This document shows positions 50,401 through 60,280 of a stretch of 64,000 nt of DNA, piece by piece. Position numbers and translations under genes: made by a program. Location: positions 248,001 to 312,000 of the forward strand of contig JACJYA010000008.1 of the NCBI GenBank assembly GCA_020636315.1, read 5' to 3'. The stretch is from Lewinellaceae bacterium (GTDB lineage: Bacteria > Bacteroidota > Bacteroidia > Chitinophagales > Saprospiraceae). Position 1 is the first letter of the stretch, and every line of letters begins with the position of its first letter. The notes beneath the pieces were generated by a model. The model saw nothing but the letters and a program-made list of their open reading frames with translations, did no database searches and had not been told where the DNA came from.

Positions 50401-53400
50401 CTACATTGGGGTCACCACCAGGCTAACTGCCCCGGTGAGCTTATCAACCGAAAAAAGCGTTACGCAGGCATTATCGCTAATGCTGAGCAGGTACAGATCC
50501 CCCGAGGCGTTAAAACCTAAATCAAATACAGGGATATCTACTCCACTGGGGTTATCCAGATCCGGCCCGCTTATCGGCCCCACTTCCACAAGCCCAGAGC
50601 CTAATATATCAAACGTCAACAACACCCGCTGGTTCGAGCCGTCGTTCCGCTCGCAGGCCGTGTAAATGAGCCCCGTGGCCGGGTCGAACTCCATGTTGGT
50701 GCAGCGTTCGTAGCCTATCGAGCCGAAAGGAAACGCCAGGCCGGTCCCCGGGTCCTGTATCAATAACCCGGATTCCGCGTCCGGCCCTGACCCGTTCTGG
50801 AAAAAGCCGAATAAAAAGTCTGTGATATTGGGCGGCGCCGTGCAGCTCGCCGTCAGCGCCGGGTTGGCGGCGTCTCCCTGGCACATTTCCGCATCCTCCA
50901 CTTCCGGTGCGCCAGGCGAGTCTTTGACCACCAGCCGGATGGGCCTCACCTGAGCGCAGCCGGTATTCGTATTTTCAACCCGCGCATAGATCACAGTTGA
51001 CGTGGAATTGAAAGGCGCGTCGGTTATCTCGTTCTGATTGTTTGCTGCGTCCAGCGCAGAGGGATGGTAGCTGACGCTGATGGGGGCTGTCGTACCGGGG
51101 CTGCCGTCGCCATCGACGTCTATGTTGATGCCAAATAAGGGGTTGCCGTTGGAAGGCGCGCCGGGGTCTTCGGCATCGGTGAGGGTAAAATCGGCGGAGT
51201 TGCCGCCCGGCGTTGACGAGCAGGCCGTGAGGGTGACGGAGTTGGCCTCTATAGAAGAAGCGACCGTCACTTCCTGATTCACCATTTGGGTGCAGCCGGG
51301 GAAGGCCATCGTGCCGTACTCCAGCAGGGTATTGTCGATCGGCAGGTAATCCGTCTCGGTAAAGGTAAACCACATGTAGCGGTTGCCGCCGACGGTCGAG
51401 CCGATAATGTCATTGGGGTCTGAGCGGGTTTCCGTCCAAAGTATCGTGCCGGAGGCGTTTTTGAGGTTGAGGTCAACCGCCAACACGCCGCCGCCGGCGT
51501 CCCGGAATATCCATTCAAAGGTATACCAGCCGGAAGTTGTCACTGTATAATGGTTGATGGAGGCCAGGTCGTTGCGCCGGGTAAAGTTGGTGTTGTTCGA
51601 GCCGGCGACCAGTATTTGGCCGGGGCTGCCGGCTGTGTGGAAAATGAAATCCCGGCGGTGGCCGCCGGCAGGGTCGTTCACTGCCGAGGAAAGGTCCCAT
51701 CCGTAGGTGTCGGCGGCAACGGCAGGGTCGGAGAGGTCGAGATAGACATCCAAAGACGTGCGGAAGCCATTGCCAAAGGAGGAACTGTATCCGCCCAGGC
51801 GAGTGAATGCGCCGCCCGCTGAGGCGGGTGTCACTGCGGCATGCGCGGCGCCGTCAGCCGAAGTAATGCTAACGCCTGAAGCACCGCTACTGGCGCCGGA
51901 AGTTTGGCGAATGACATTAGACCCATTATTGTTCCAGTCGTCGCCGCCCGTTGCAAAACCCGGGTCTTCAAACCCCTGCTCGTGGGCAACGGAGGAGCTG
52001 GACGCCTCCGCATCGAAGGTGTATTTCACCGTATATGTGCCCGCGCACAGGGTGCTCGGGTCAAACTCGGTGGCATCGGACACCACTACATTGCCCTCGC
52101 TGTCCAGAATATCAAAAGATTCCGACTCGGCAACGGCCAGGCCGCCGCCGTCGCCCCGGTCCGCCTGGCCGCTCAGCGGCACTGCCGGGTCATTATCATA
52201 ATACTGATTTGCCAGGCCGAGGATTTCCGGGTTGGGATAGTAGCAGGTATTCGAAACGGAGGCGGTATTCGTCCCGTCGCTGACTTCCAGGGTATAGCCC
52301 TGGCCATCAATATGGATGGCCTGCAGTTCATAGACTACGGTGCCGGGTACGGCGCCGGGCGTCGCTGTTTCTGTAAACGGAGTGGGCGCCGTTAAAGGCG
52401 TGGGGGCTGCGGGCGGCGCCGGGCTGCCGGTGGCATACAAGCCGCTTGCCGTCGTTGCGTTGATCGTTTGCCCCGGAAGCGCTTCCACGGTGAACAACTG
52501 GCTGAACTGGCCGTTATCCAGCGTCGTCGCGTTGTCCAGGCAGCCGCAGGGGGCCGCCGTGACAAACGAGCCGTCGCAGGCCGCCATGACTTTTTCCAGC
52601 GGGCCAAAAGCTTCGCTCTCGCAGCCGCTAACCGTATTTCTAACAACCACTTCCAGCACGTAAGTGCCATAGAGCGGATTACCGGAGGCGCCGGTGGGCG
52701 AAGCTACAGGAGTGAAGGTGCTGCCATCCGCCGAAATCTCAAATTCGGCGGAGGTGGCGCCATTATCTGCATTGCTGAAGGGGCCGCCCGTGCCCGTGCC
52801 GCCCGGAGACGGCGCAAAACTGCTCAGGTCGCTGCCGGGCCCGGGTATGAATTCCAGAATCCGCCAAAACCCCGCTTCGTCCGTGCCCGGGGCCGGGCCT
52901 ACCTCCAGGCCGCGCAGGCCGGCGTCCGGCTCGCCGTAGCAGTTGTCCTGGTTAAAAACTACCTGGTTGAAGCCGGCCGGGGGGTCGCACTTGTAAATGC
53001 ATAGATCTATTACAAAAGACTCAGGGTCGAAGGTATTGGCTGCTTGAACGCCGGCCAGGCTGTTTGGCGTGGCGCCGTCGAGGGCGTTGGCGTCGATGCA
53101 GACATAAGCGACAACCTCGCCGATGTTCGACCCGTCAAAACTGTTGCCGGAGATGGTTGTGTTGGCGCCCCGGGTGCGCAGCATGCTGGCATAACGGGCG
53201 GTCGTGCCGGTGAAGGAATTGCCGGTGATCGTCGCGTTGATCACGTCGATGGTAACCAGGGTGTTTCCCTGTTCGTTCAGAGAAGTGCAGCCGGGTTTTG
53301 CGCCGCCGGCCGTGCCGATCACCTGGTTATTGGTAAAAGTGACGTTCATAGAGTTGGTCACGCCGCCGCCGCCGCCCATGACTACCAATTGGCGGGGGAC

Positions 53401-54027
53401 GTTTTCATTCGGGTTGCTGAACTGTGCAGCAAAGCCACACCCGCCGGGCTCGCCGCCGGTCAGGGCAGGGTCGTAGGTAATGCCCGAGAAGACGTTGTTG
53501 TCGATGAGGATGTTGTCAATGGCGGCGTTATACTCCGAAAGCAGGCCGGATTCGCCGTTGGCCACTATTTCATTGTTTATAATTTTGGTGTTGGCCACCG
53601 CGCCCCGCAGGTAAACGGCCGCATATTCAATCGCCCCTATGGCCACGTTGTCATACCCGACGATGGTAAACCCGTCGATGGTGACGCCGCTCGTCCCCGA
53701 AGCGATTTGAATAGTCCCCAAAGGCCCGGAATCGGACCCCGCGATGGTCGTGACGGAGCGCCCGTTGGCGGATTGCAGCGTCAGAGCCTTGTCAATAATG
53801 ACGTTTTCTGCGTACGTCCCGTCTTCCACTTCGATGACATCGCCTGCCGTCGCTGCGGTGACGGCTTCCGAAATGGTCATGTGACAGGGTGTTCCCCCGG
53901 CGCAGGTGCCGGTGGGGTTGACGTACCGGTCTTGTGCATAGTTGTTTACGCTTAGCAAAAACAACGCTCCCGTGAGGAGGAAAGCGCAAAAAGGCGGGTT
54001 TTGGAAGGTAAAAGTTCTTTTTTTCAT
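50401..54027 (-). CDS. N-terminal part of a giant secreted beta-helix/Ig-like protein
   Basis: 1208 residues. A signal peptide (FLLTGALFLLSVNNYAQ) is followed by a right-handed beta-helix of the DUF1565 type (about residues 30-330, CHMTISEAVTAATAGDVIEV, then SGVTIDGFTIVGYDNVAIGA). Several Ig-like/HYR-like domains rich in Gly, Ser and Asp follow. The frame stops at 50401 after SVDKLTGAVSLVVTPM, where a base change shifts it; the rest of the protein continues in other frames to 47113. The intact protein would be about 2,300 residues, exported by the type IX system and surface-attached or released. Confidence 0.8.
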   Translation of the reverse strand: MKKRTFTFQNPPFCAFLLTGALFLLSVNNYAQDRYVNPTGTCAGGTPCHMTISEAVTAATAGDVIEVEDGTYAENVIIDKALTLQSANGRSVTTIAGSDSGPLGTIQIASGTSGVTIDGFTIVGYDNVAIGAIEYAAVYLRGAVANTKIINNEIVANGESGLLSEYNAAIDNILIDNNVFSGITYDPALTGGEPGGCGFAAQFSNPNENVPRQLVVMGGGGGVTNSMNVTFTNNQVIGTAGGAKPGCTSLNEQGNTLVTIDVINATITGNSFTGTTARYASMLRTRGANTTISGNSFDGSNIGEVVAYVCIDANALDGATPNSLAGVQAANTFDPESFVIDLCIYKCDPPAGFNQVVFNQDNCYGEPDAGLRGLEVGPAPGTDEAGFWRILEFIPGPGSDLSSFAPSPGGTGTGGPFSNADNGATSAEFEISADGSTFTPVASPTGASGNPLYGTYVLEVVVRNTVSGCESEAFGPLEKVMAACDGSFVTAAPCGCLDNATTLDNGQFSQLFTVEALPGQTINATTASGLYATGSPAPPAAPTPLTAPTPFTETATPGAVPGTVVYELQAIHIDGQGYTLEVSDGTNTASVSNTCYYPNPEILGLANQYYDNDPAVPLSGQADRGDGGGLAVAESESFDILDSEGNVVVSDATEFDPSTLCAGTYTVKYTFDAEASSSSVAHEQGFEDPGFATGGDDWNNNGSNVIRQTSGASSGASGVSITSADGAAHAAVTPASAGGAFTRLGGYSSSFGNGFRTSLDVYLDLSDPAVAADTYGWDLSSAVNDPAGGHRRDFIFHTAGSPGQILVAGSNNTNFTRRNDLASINHYTVTTSGWYTFEWIFRDAGGGVLAVDLNLKNASGTILWTETRSDPNDIIGSTVGGNRYMWFTFTETDYLPIDNTLLEYGTMAFPGCTQMVNQEVTVASSIEANSVTLTACSSTPGGNSADFTLTDAEDPGAPSNGNPLFGINIDVDGDGSPGTTAPISVSYHPSALDAANNQNEITDAPFNSTSTVIYARVENTNTGCAQVRPIRLVVKDSPGAPEVEDAEMCQGDAANPALTASCTAPPNITDFLFGFFQNGSGPDAESGLLIQDPGTGLAFPFGSIGYERCTNMEFDPATGLIYTACERNDGSNQRVLLTFDILGSGLVEVGPISGPDLDNPSGVDIPVFDLGFNASGDLYLLSISDNACVTLFSVDKLTGAVSLVVTPM

Positions 54028-54484
54028 GAGAGGTATGATTTGTCCGTAATGCTTTTAATGTTTGTCTAAAGAGGTGTCGCCGATTATGCAAAGGCCGGCC
54101 AGGCTATATCTGAGGTAATGGTTGCAAATGGGAAGCCTGCCCGGCTGTTCAGACAGGCCGGAATAAGGCCGCAAATGAGCGCCGGTGGACAGGAGAAAGC
54201 ACCTTGTCAATGAAAATTGGAAAGATTGGCAAGAAGAGGTCCGAGGGGCTGTTCTGAACAACAGGCAAGCGCCTCGCCGAAAAGTAAGGGGGAGCAGCTT
54301 TTCTCATGAGTTTGATTATGATTGTTTTAGCAAACACAATTTTCCGTACCTGGTCAGAATACGACAGTTTAACAAATATATAAAATTTTTTGAGCCCAAG
54401 GACAACTACATTGTTAAAAAGGTATTGCTGTTCAGCAATTTCCCGTGGGAAAGGGATAGTTCAGGCAAGTGTGTCTGAATGAAA
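54028..54484. other. Intergenic region, no gene seen
   Basis: About 460 bp upstream of the giant secreted-protein gene. The open frames on both strands lack family features. It presumably holds that gene's promoter. No strong hairpin was noticed before 54485. Confidence 0.5.
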
Positions 54485-54519
54485 AAAACCTTTGAGGCTT
54501 CGAAAACCTCAAAGGTTTT
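54485..54519. terminator. Hairpin terminator
   Basis: Perfect 13-bp stem (AAAACCTTTGAGG at 54485-54497, CCTCAAAGGTTTT at 54507-54519) with a 9-nt loop. Arms end in A and T tracts on both strands. It lies 21 bp after the stop codon of the TSP3-type fragment on the minus strand and could serve both strands. Confidence 0.7.
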
Positions 54520-54540
54520 AAAGAAGGTTTACAACCGGCT

Positions 54541-54873
54541 CTACCGCACAAAACTCACCCGCTTCACCTGTCTTCCATAATCGGTGATCAAACGAAGGAG
54601 GTTAACGCCACTCTCCAAGAGCTTGCCGCCTTCCACATAGCTGGCCAGGTTGTCGAGGGCTATATCAATGCAAACTTCCTGGCTGCAGGCATCGCCGGTG
54701 CCGTCCTGGTCCGTGTCCTCGTACCTGGGGTTGAAAACCAGGGGGCAGTTGTCCACATCGCCACAGATGCCGTCGCTGTCATCATCGGGGTCACTGGCGC
54801 ACGGGTCAGTACAGGCTCCGAAAGTGTCGTCCCGTAACGTTACGTTGGCCGAACATTGATCGTCGTTTAGCAT
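54541..54873 (-). pseudogene. Truncated TSP3-repeat secreted-protein remnant
   Basis: 110 codons matching the C-terminal part of the giant secreted protein from NDDQCSANVTLRDDTFGACT onward, followed by the TSP3-like SDGICGDVDNCPLVFNPRYE and a helical end (LDNLASYVEGGKLLESGVNL). The homology begins abruptly at NDDQC, with no signal peptide or upstream HYR repeats, so the 5' part has been lost. The downstream sorting domain is also absent. It is a remnant of a paralog and is unlikely to be functional, though it still ends in a proper stop before a hairpin. Confidence 0.65.
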
Positions 54874-55024
54874 CGCCGTATTTCAATCCCGCCAACCGGT
54901 GAGGCAGGTAATCCAGGCCTGTTTTAACAATACTGTACAGGCGGCGGCCTTCTTTCTTTATTTCAAAATCGTATTTAGCCCTGGCTAATTGGTTTGGGAT
55001 CAGAATGCCTAACAAGGCAATCAC
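54874..55024 (-). pseudogene. Short remnant, possibly C-terminal end of an IS transposase
   Basis: About 50 codons read LARAKYDFEIKKEGRRLYSI, then VKTGLDYLPHRLAGLKYGD. The pattern IK..GRR..SI.KTGLDYL resembles the C-terminal tail of IS4-like transposases, but this is recognition by eye on a short stretch. It is fused in place to the 5' break of the TSP3 remnant, so an old insertion may have truncated that gene. No inverted repeats of an IS were identified. Confidence 0.3.
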
Positions 55025-55045
55025 AACACTTACAAGATAGGATGA

Positions 55046-56635
55046 TCAGTCTTTTGTAACCTTGCTGCCCCACCAATCCGGGTTGGGTTCAAAATCATCC
55101 GATAACATCCTTTGGCGTTCAGCTTCGAGTTTTGGCAACAGTTTGTGGACTATTGTTGAATCATAATCCTGCCGTTCCGCTGCGTCAAACAAAGTATCCT
55201 CTTTCGGGTAGGCCGCACCCGCTTCGGTGAGCCATTTTTGTAATTTTTCGCTTAGCGATGCAGCGATACCGGGAAAATTTTCGGCAACGTCCTTTTCCTC
55301 AAAGGGGCCTTTTTGCAAATCGTACAGCTCTGTTCTGTCCTCTTCATAATAATGGATCAATTTCCATCGGCCTTCCCGGATTATGGAAGAGGGGGCGCCC
55401 CCCTGGTTCCCGTAATGCGGGTAATGCCAATACAGCGGCCGCTCCCCTGGGGTGATGCTTTCGTCTATTACCGGCCTCAGGCTTATCCCATCCTGGTGCT
55501 GGCCCTTTAAAAATTTTATCCCGGCATAGTCTAAAATGGTCGGGTAAAAATCAGCACCTGTCACGGGGTAATTGCTCTGCCTGCCCTTTGATTCCTGCCA
55601 GGGCACATAGATCAGGTATGGCACCCGAATGCCTCCTTCCCATTGATAACCTTTACCCCCACGAAAGGGCAAGTTTGAAGTGGAGAAAGAATCTCCGGAG
55701 GCAACGCCGCCATTGTCGGATGTAAATATGACGATGGTGTTTTGTTTCAGCCCCTGCCGTTTAAGTTCCTCGAGCACCACTCCAACGGCATCGTCCATAC
55801 TTTTCACCAGGCCGGCATAAACCGGATTATCCTGAGTTTGCCGGATCGGCAGCTTTCGCTCCATTGCAAACCCGTGCTCACTCACCCCCCGGGCCAGAGC
55901 TTTATTCCGGTACTTCGACCATTTTTCCTGGGTTGTTTGAATGGGCCCGTGAACCGCATAAAAGGATAGCATTGCGAAAAAAGGTTCTTCCCCGGCCTGC
56001 TTTAAAAATTCTACGGTTTCTCTGGCTAAGCGCATGGAGAGGTTTTCTCCATTGTAGTTGTCGTTTAATTTGGGGTTATTGAAGGGGGAAAAATACCCCC
56101 CTACCGGGCTTCCTTTTTCCCAGCCCCCTTTATTAATATCAAATCCGTGATCTTCGGGGTAAGAACCCTCACCTCCCAGGTGCCACTTGCCCGCGAAGAA
56201 AGTCCTGTACCCGTTGGCTTTCATCGTTTCCGCCAACGTCACCTCGTCGGGTGATAACTGATGCCGGTAATCGGCAGGAAGTAATTTATCGTACCGGTTC
56301 AATGCTCTCCAGTCTTCGCCGGATTTGGCGCCGATCCAATCGGTTATCCCGTGCCTTGCTGTAAATTTTCCGGTTAAGATGGTTGCCCGGGAGGGGCTGC
56401 AGACCCGGCTGCCGGCGTAGCCTTGGGTAAAGATCATGCTCTGTGAGGCCAGCCGGTCAATGTGAGGTGTTTCGTAATAGCTGCTGCCGGTAAACCCCAG
56501 GTCATTTATTCCCAGGTCATCCACCAATATGAAAAGCACATTCGGTTTTCGCGGGCTCTTTTCGGTGGTGCAGGACTGCAAGAGCAAACCAATGGCCAGT
56601 ATTTTTAATAAGTTTATCATCGCCATTTTAATCAT
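55046..56635 (-). CDS. Sulfatase (S1 family), lipoprotein
   Basis: A 529-aa arylsulfatase-type enzyme. The lipoprotein signal ends LLLQSC (Cys22). Metal-binding DD is in NVLFILVDDLGINDLG. The formylglycine precursor is Cys79 in RVCSPSRATILTGK, so it needs a maturation enzyme. KWHLGGEGSYPEDHGFD and TIVIFTSDNGGVASG are further active-site loops. It hydrolyses sulfate esters, most likely on polysaccharides given the neighbouring fucosidase; the subfamily cannot be assigned by eye. It lies 14 bp downstream of a second sulfatase on the same strand, and the two are probably co-transcribed. Confidence 0.9.
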   Translation of the reverse strand: MIKMAMINLLKILAIGLLLQSCTTEKSPRKPNVLFILVDDLGINDLGFTGSSYYETPHIDRLASQSMIFTQGYAGSRVCSPSRATILTGKFTARHGITDWIGAKSGEDWRALNRYDKLLPADYRHQLSPDEVTLAETMKANGYRTFFAGKWHLGGEGSYPEDHGFDINKGGWEKGSPVGGYFSPFNNPKLNDNYNGENLSMRLARETVEFLKQAGEEPFFAMLSFYAVHGPIQTTQEKWSKYRNKALARGVSEHGFAMERKLPIRQTQDNPVYAGLVKSMDDAVGVVLEELKRQGLKQNTIVIFTSDNGGVASGDSFSTSNLPFRGGKGYQWEGGIRVPYLIYVPWQESKGRQSNYPVTGADFYPTILDYAGIKFLKGQHQDGISLRPVIDESITPGERPLYWHYPHYGNQGGAPSSIIREGRWKLIHYYEEDRTELYDLQKGPFEEKDVAENFPGIAASLSEKLQKWLTEAGAAYPKEDTLFDAAERQDYDSTIVHKLLPKLEAERQRMLSDDFEPNPDWWGSKVTKD

Positions 56636-56649
56636 TATTTCAGTTCCAA

Positions 56650-58194
56650 CTACCTGATGTTGCCATACTCCTTCCCTCTGATGGATTCAAAAACTCCGAT
56701 CATTTCGTTTAATTGTTCCTGGTTTGTTTCGGCAAGGTTGTTTTGTTGCCCGATATCCGAATTCAGGTTGTACAACTGGTAAACCGGCGCATTCCCGGTT
56801 TCTATATTTACCTGTTCATTTCTGGGAGCCCCCTGGTATGGCGGTATCATTATCCAATCTCCCTGCCGCAGAGCCGTTCTGCTCGTAGCCTCCAAAATCA
56901 GGTTACTACGCCCGTCATTGCTTTTTCCCAGGAACACGTCCAATAAGTTTTGGCTGTCGGGAGCCTTAACATCGCTGCCGACAAGAGCTGAGAGCGAATT
57001 AAAAAAGTCGAGCTGAGAAACCAGCGCATCAGAGGTTCCCGGCTGGATAACCCCCTGCCAGAAGGTAATGAAGGGAACCCTCGTTCCGGCCTCGAACAGG
57101 CTGTATTTCCCCCCCCGCAACGGGCCGGCCGGTTTGTGAGCTCCCAATTTTTCAACGGCGTCGTCATAGTAACCGTCATTCAGCACCGGCCCGTTGTCGC
57201 TGGAGAACAGGATCAGGGTATTGTCCAATAACCCTTCTTCTTTAAGCGTTCGGATCAATTCGCCCACGCACCAGTCGGCCTCGATAATGACATCCCCTCT
57301 CGGGCCCATGCCGGAAGAACCTGCGAACCTCGGATTTGGCGTCCGGGGAACGTGCGGTTGCTGCATGGCGTAGTAAAGGAAAAACGGTTGATCCTTGTTT
57401 GCCTTGATATAGTTTTTGGCTTCCTCCAGAAACCTGTACGCCATTTCTTCATCAACCCATTTTGCCGATTCTCCGCCCTTCATAAATCCAATGCGGGGTA
57501 TCCCGTTCACAATGGAATTGTTATGCCCGTGGCGCCATTTCATTTTCAAAAGTTCGGGGTTATCCTTTCCTGTGGGTTCGCCTTCAAAATTGTGCTCATA
57601 GCTGATTGCTATGGGGTCGTTGGGGTCCAGGTTATCGACATAACCATTCCTGATGTAAACGGTGGGAACTCTATCCTGGGTCGCAGCCATAATGTAGCTG
57701 TAATCAAACCCAACTTCATTTGGCCCGGGAGCGATCCGGGTATTCCAGTCCACATTGCCGCGGCCCAGGCCCAGATGCCACTTCCCGACAATGCCGGTGT
57801 GATACCCCTCAGCTTTGAGCATTTTGGGGATAGTCGCCTGAGCAGTATCTATGAGAAGGGGCGCAGTGCCGGGAAGTATCCTGGCGTTTTTGTTGCGCCA
57901 TGGGTAAACCCCTGTTAACAGAGCATAACGGCTTGGGGTGCAAGTGGCGGAGGATGCGTAGCCGTTCGTAAATTTCAAACCGCCCTTTACCAGGTGATCA
58001 ATGTTTGGCGTTTCTATTTCGGTGGCTCCGTATGCACTCACATCACCATATCCCAGGTCATCCATATAGATAATGATAATGTTTGGTTGGCGTACTTCCC
58101 CCGAAGCCGTATCCGGTGTTTCCTTCGGAGCGTTTTTACAGGAAAATACTCCTGCACAGCAGATCAGGCAAAAAATAAGTTTTAAATTTTTCAT
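56650..58194 (-). CDS. Sulfatase (S1 family), lipoprotein
   Basis: A 514-aa enzyme. A lipobox (CCAGVFSC, Cys19) indicates membrane anchoring. Metal DD is in IIIIYMDDLGYGDVSAYG. The formylglycine Cys85 is in SATCTPSRYALLTG, with YHTGIVGKWHLGLGRG and DNTLILFSSDNGPVLNDG following. The central part resembles arylsulfatase A-like enzymes of Bacteroidota polysaccharide loci. It is the first gene of the two-sulfatase unit and is divergent from the third sulfatase at 58532 across a 337-bp region with large palindromes. Confidence 0.9.
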   Translation of the reverse strand: MKNLKLIFCLICCAGVFSCKNAPKETPDTASGEVRQPNIIIIYMDDLGYGDVSAYGATEIETPNIDHLVKGGLKFTNGYASSATCTPSRYALLTGVYPWRNKNARILPGTAPLLIDTAQATIPKMLKAEGYHTGIVGKWHLGLGRGNVDWNTRIAPGPNEVGFDYSYIMAATQDRVPTVYIRNGYVDNLDPNDPIAISYEHNFEGEPTGKDNPELLKMKWRHGHNNSIVNGIPRIGFMKGGESAKWVDEEMAYRFLEEAKNYIKANKDQPFFLYYAMQQPHVPRTPNPRFAGSSGMGPRGDVIIEADWCVGELIRTLKEEGLLDNTLILFSSDNGPVLNDGYYDDAVEKLGAHKPAGPLRGGKYSLFEAGTRVPFITFWQGVIQPGTSDALVSQLDFFNSLSALVGSDVKAPDSQNLLDVFLGKSNDGRSNLILEATSRTALRQGDWIMIPPYQGAPRNEQVNIETGNAPVYQLYNLNSDIGQQNNLAETNQEQLNEMIGVFESIRGKEYGNIR

Positions 58195-58531
58195 AAATAT
58201 GAGGATTTGATCTTATTCCGGTTTTTTTTAACATTTTCGACCGACGGGTCAATTCATTTATCGCAACTTAAATTATTTAGATTTATGAATTTCAAATATT
58301 TATCTGTCTGATAGATTCGGACATTGATTACTAATACTGAAGCTCCGAGAAGCAGGAATATACATTCCTGCACTTGAGATAAATAAAAATAAAGCCATAT
58401 TACAACGCGGGAATCTATATTCCCGCTTCTCTGCCCAGCATCAGAGCAAGTAATTATCGAATATTAATGTCCGGGTCTAGACTAGGTAAAAAATAATTCC
58501 TGGTGTTATTTTTATCGCTCAACCGGAACGA
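58195..58531. promoter_or_regulatory. Divergent intergenic region with paired palindromes
   Basis: Two related 20-bp palindromes, GCAGGAATATACATTCCTGC (58352-58371) and GCGGGAATCTATATTCCCGC (58407-58426), lie 55 bp apart between divergently read sulfatase genes. The flanks (GAGAAGC on the left of the first, GCTTCTC on the right of the second) are themselves inverted, so the whole 58347-58431 segment can form a larger hairpin. It could be a dual operator, a termination structure, or a REP-like element. The rest of the region is AT-rich with no gene seen. Confidence 0.5.
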
Positions 58532-60141
58532 ATGAACCGCAACCTGCTAATTGCCTTCGGATGCTCACTGCTGCTGGTGGCCGCATGCTCCCTTCCCCCC
58601 TTCCATTCAGAGGAATTCAATGCGCCATTTTCTGAGCAGGCCCTTGCTCAGAAGGCTGGCTTTTTATCCGAAAGAACACCAGCGGCGGATACCCTCTCCC
58701 CCCCGAACATCATTATCCTGATGGCGGACGACCTGGGCTATTACGATATTTCTCTGCATGGCAATACCCAGATACAGACCACACATATCGATGCCCTCGC
58801 CAGGCAGGGAGTAGAATTTACGCGGGCCTACGTGAGCGCCCCTTCCTGCGCACCTTCCCGGGCAGGCCTCATCACCGGCCGCTACCAGCAACGTTTCGGG
58901 TTTGAAAACCAGTTGCATGAACGCCTGCCCCGCAATCGTTTCGAATTGTTTGCAGCCCGGCATTTCATCAATTCCAATCCCTGGAAAATCAAAAAACTGC
59001 CCGGCATCCCCACTGAAGCCGTACTGCCTGCGGAAGTACCTTCCGCCCACTGAGATCACCCTCGCCGAAATCCTGAAAAACGAGGATACCGGACCGCCAT
59101 CTTCGGCAAGTGGCATTTGGGAAGCGCCCTTTCTGTCAGCCGCATCACCTTGGGTTTGACGAACATTTCGGATTTTATGGCTCCCACTCTTTATTTGCGC
59201 TGGAAAACACGCCCGGTATCGTGAACATGCATAGCCCGAAAGACTGGACCGATAAACACATCTGGTCCGGGCAACGCAACGCAGACTGTGCCATAGTTCG
59301 AAATGGAGTAGCTGTTGAAGAACCCGGGTACCTGACCCAACGCTTCGCCGAAGAGGCTATTCGTTTTCTGGAAGAAAACCAAAACCATCCTTTTTTCCTG
59401 TTCGTTCCCTTCAGCGCACCCCATACTCCCTTCCAGGCGCCCCAGTATTACTACAGCCGCTTTCCACACATTGATGACCCGGTCAGAAGGGTTTACCTTG
59501 CCATGATCGCAGCCCTGGACGATGCCGTCGGCGCAATCAATCAAAAAGTGGAAGAACTCGGGCTGGCCCAAAATACGCTGGTCTTCTTCCTGAGCGATAA
59601 CGGGGGCGCAGAATATACACACGCTACGGATAACGCCCCCTTGAACGGGGGCAAAATTACAGCCTTCGAAGGCGGCCTACGGGTCCCTTTCTTCCTGAAA
59701 TGGCAGGGGCCCCTACCTTCCGGAACGGCCTATCCACATCCGGTTTCGTCGCTCGATATTTTCACAACGGTATGCGCCGCAGCTCGAATACCCTTACCCG
59801 GTGGCCGAACCTACGACGGCGTCGATTTATTGCCCTATCTGTTGGGCCATAAACCGGGAAAACCGCATGAATCCCTGTTCTGGAAAGGCGGAAGTGCGTG
59901 GACGATCCTAAAAAACGACTGGAAATTTTTCTTCAATGAGGAAACCGGCCAAACCAGGCTTTACAACCTGGCTGACGACCCCTATGAAGAGGCCAACCTT
60001 GCCGGGCAATACCCCGGGAAAACCAGTGAGCTTAAAACGGCCATTGACAACTGGTACGCCGGCATGCCAAAACCATTGTGGCCCGCATTGGTATCTTTTA
60101 AACACGAGGATGAGAACGGCGTCTTTTATTTTGACAACTAA
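58532..60141 (+). pseudogene. Sulfatase (S1 family), frame-disrupted
   Basis: A lipoprotein sulfatase of about 530 residues in three frames. The N-terminal part (58532 to about 59030) has a lipobox (LLLVAAC), DD in IIILMADDLGYYDISLHG and formylglycine Cys106 in SCAPSRAGLITG. A short middle (LPPTEITLAEILKNE) lies in a second frame. The C-terminal part begins near 59085 in a third frame (GYRTAIFGKWHLG) and runs through FFLSDNGGAEYTHATDN to the stop at 60141. Every active-site element is present if two single-base changes are ignored, so it may be functional with sequence errors, or a recent pseudogene. It faces the fucosidase gene on the same strand. Confidence 0.8.
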
Positions 60142-60280
60142 AGACTTGTTTGCCTGTAGTTCATTGGGGCTTCCTGGCTGATGATTATTTTTGATAGAGG
60201 GGATATTTTGATCATTAGATGATCGAAAGCCGTTCTGCTCCTCATTTATTCTATTTTTACAGGTAAACCATTACCCGGAT

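Noticed and set aside
53044..53955. 303-codon plus-strand frame
   Set aside because: Antisense to the giant secreted protein, whose Gly/Ala-rich codons give open frames on both strands.
55046..60141. Direct supply of the sHdr pathway by the sulfatases
   Set aside because: Sulfatases release sulfate, already fully oxidised sulfur, so they cannot feed a sulfur-oxidising pathway; the two loci are probably unrelated.
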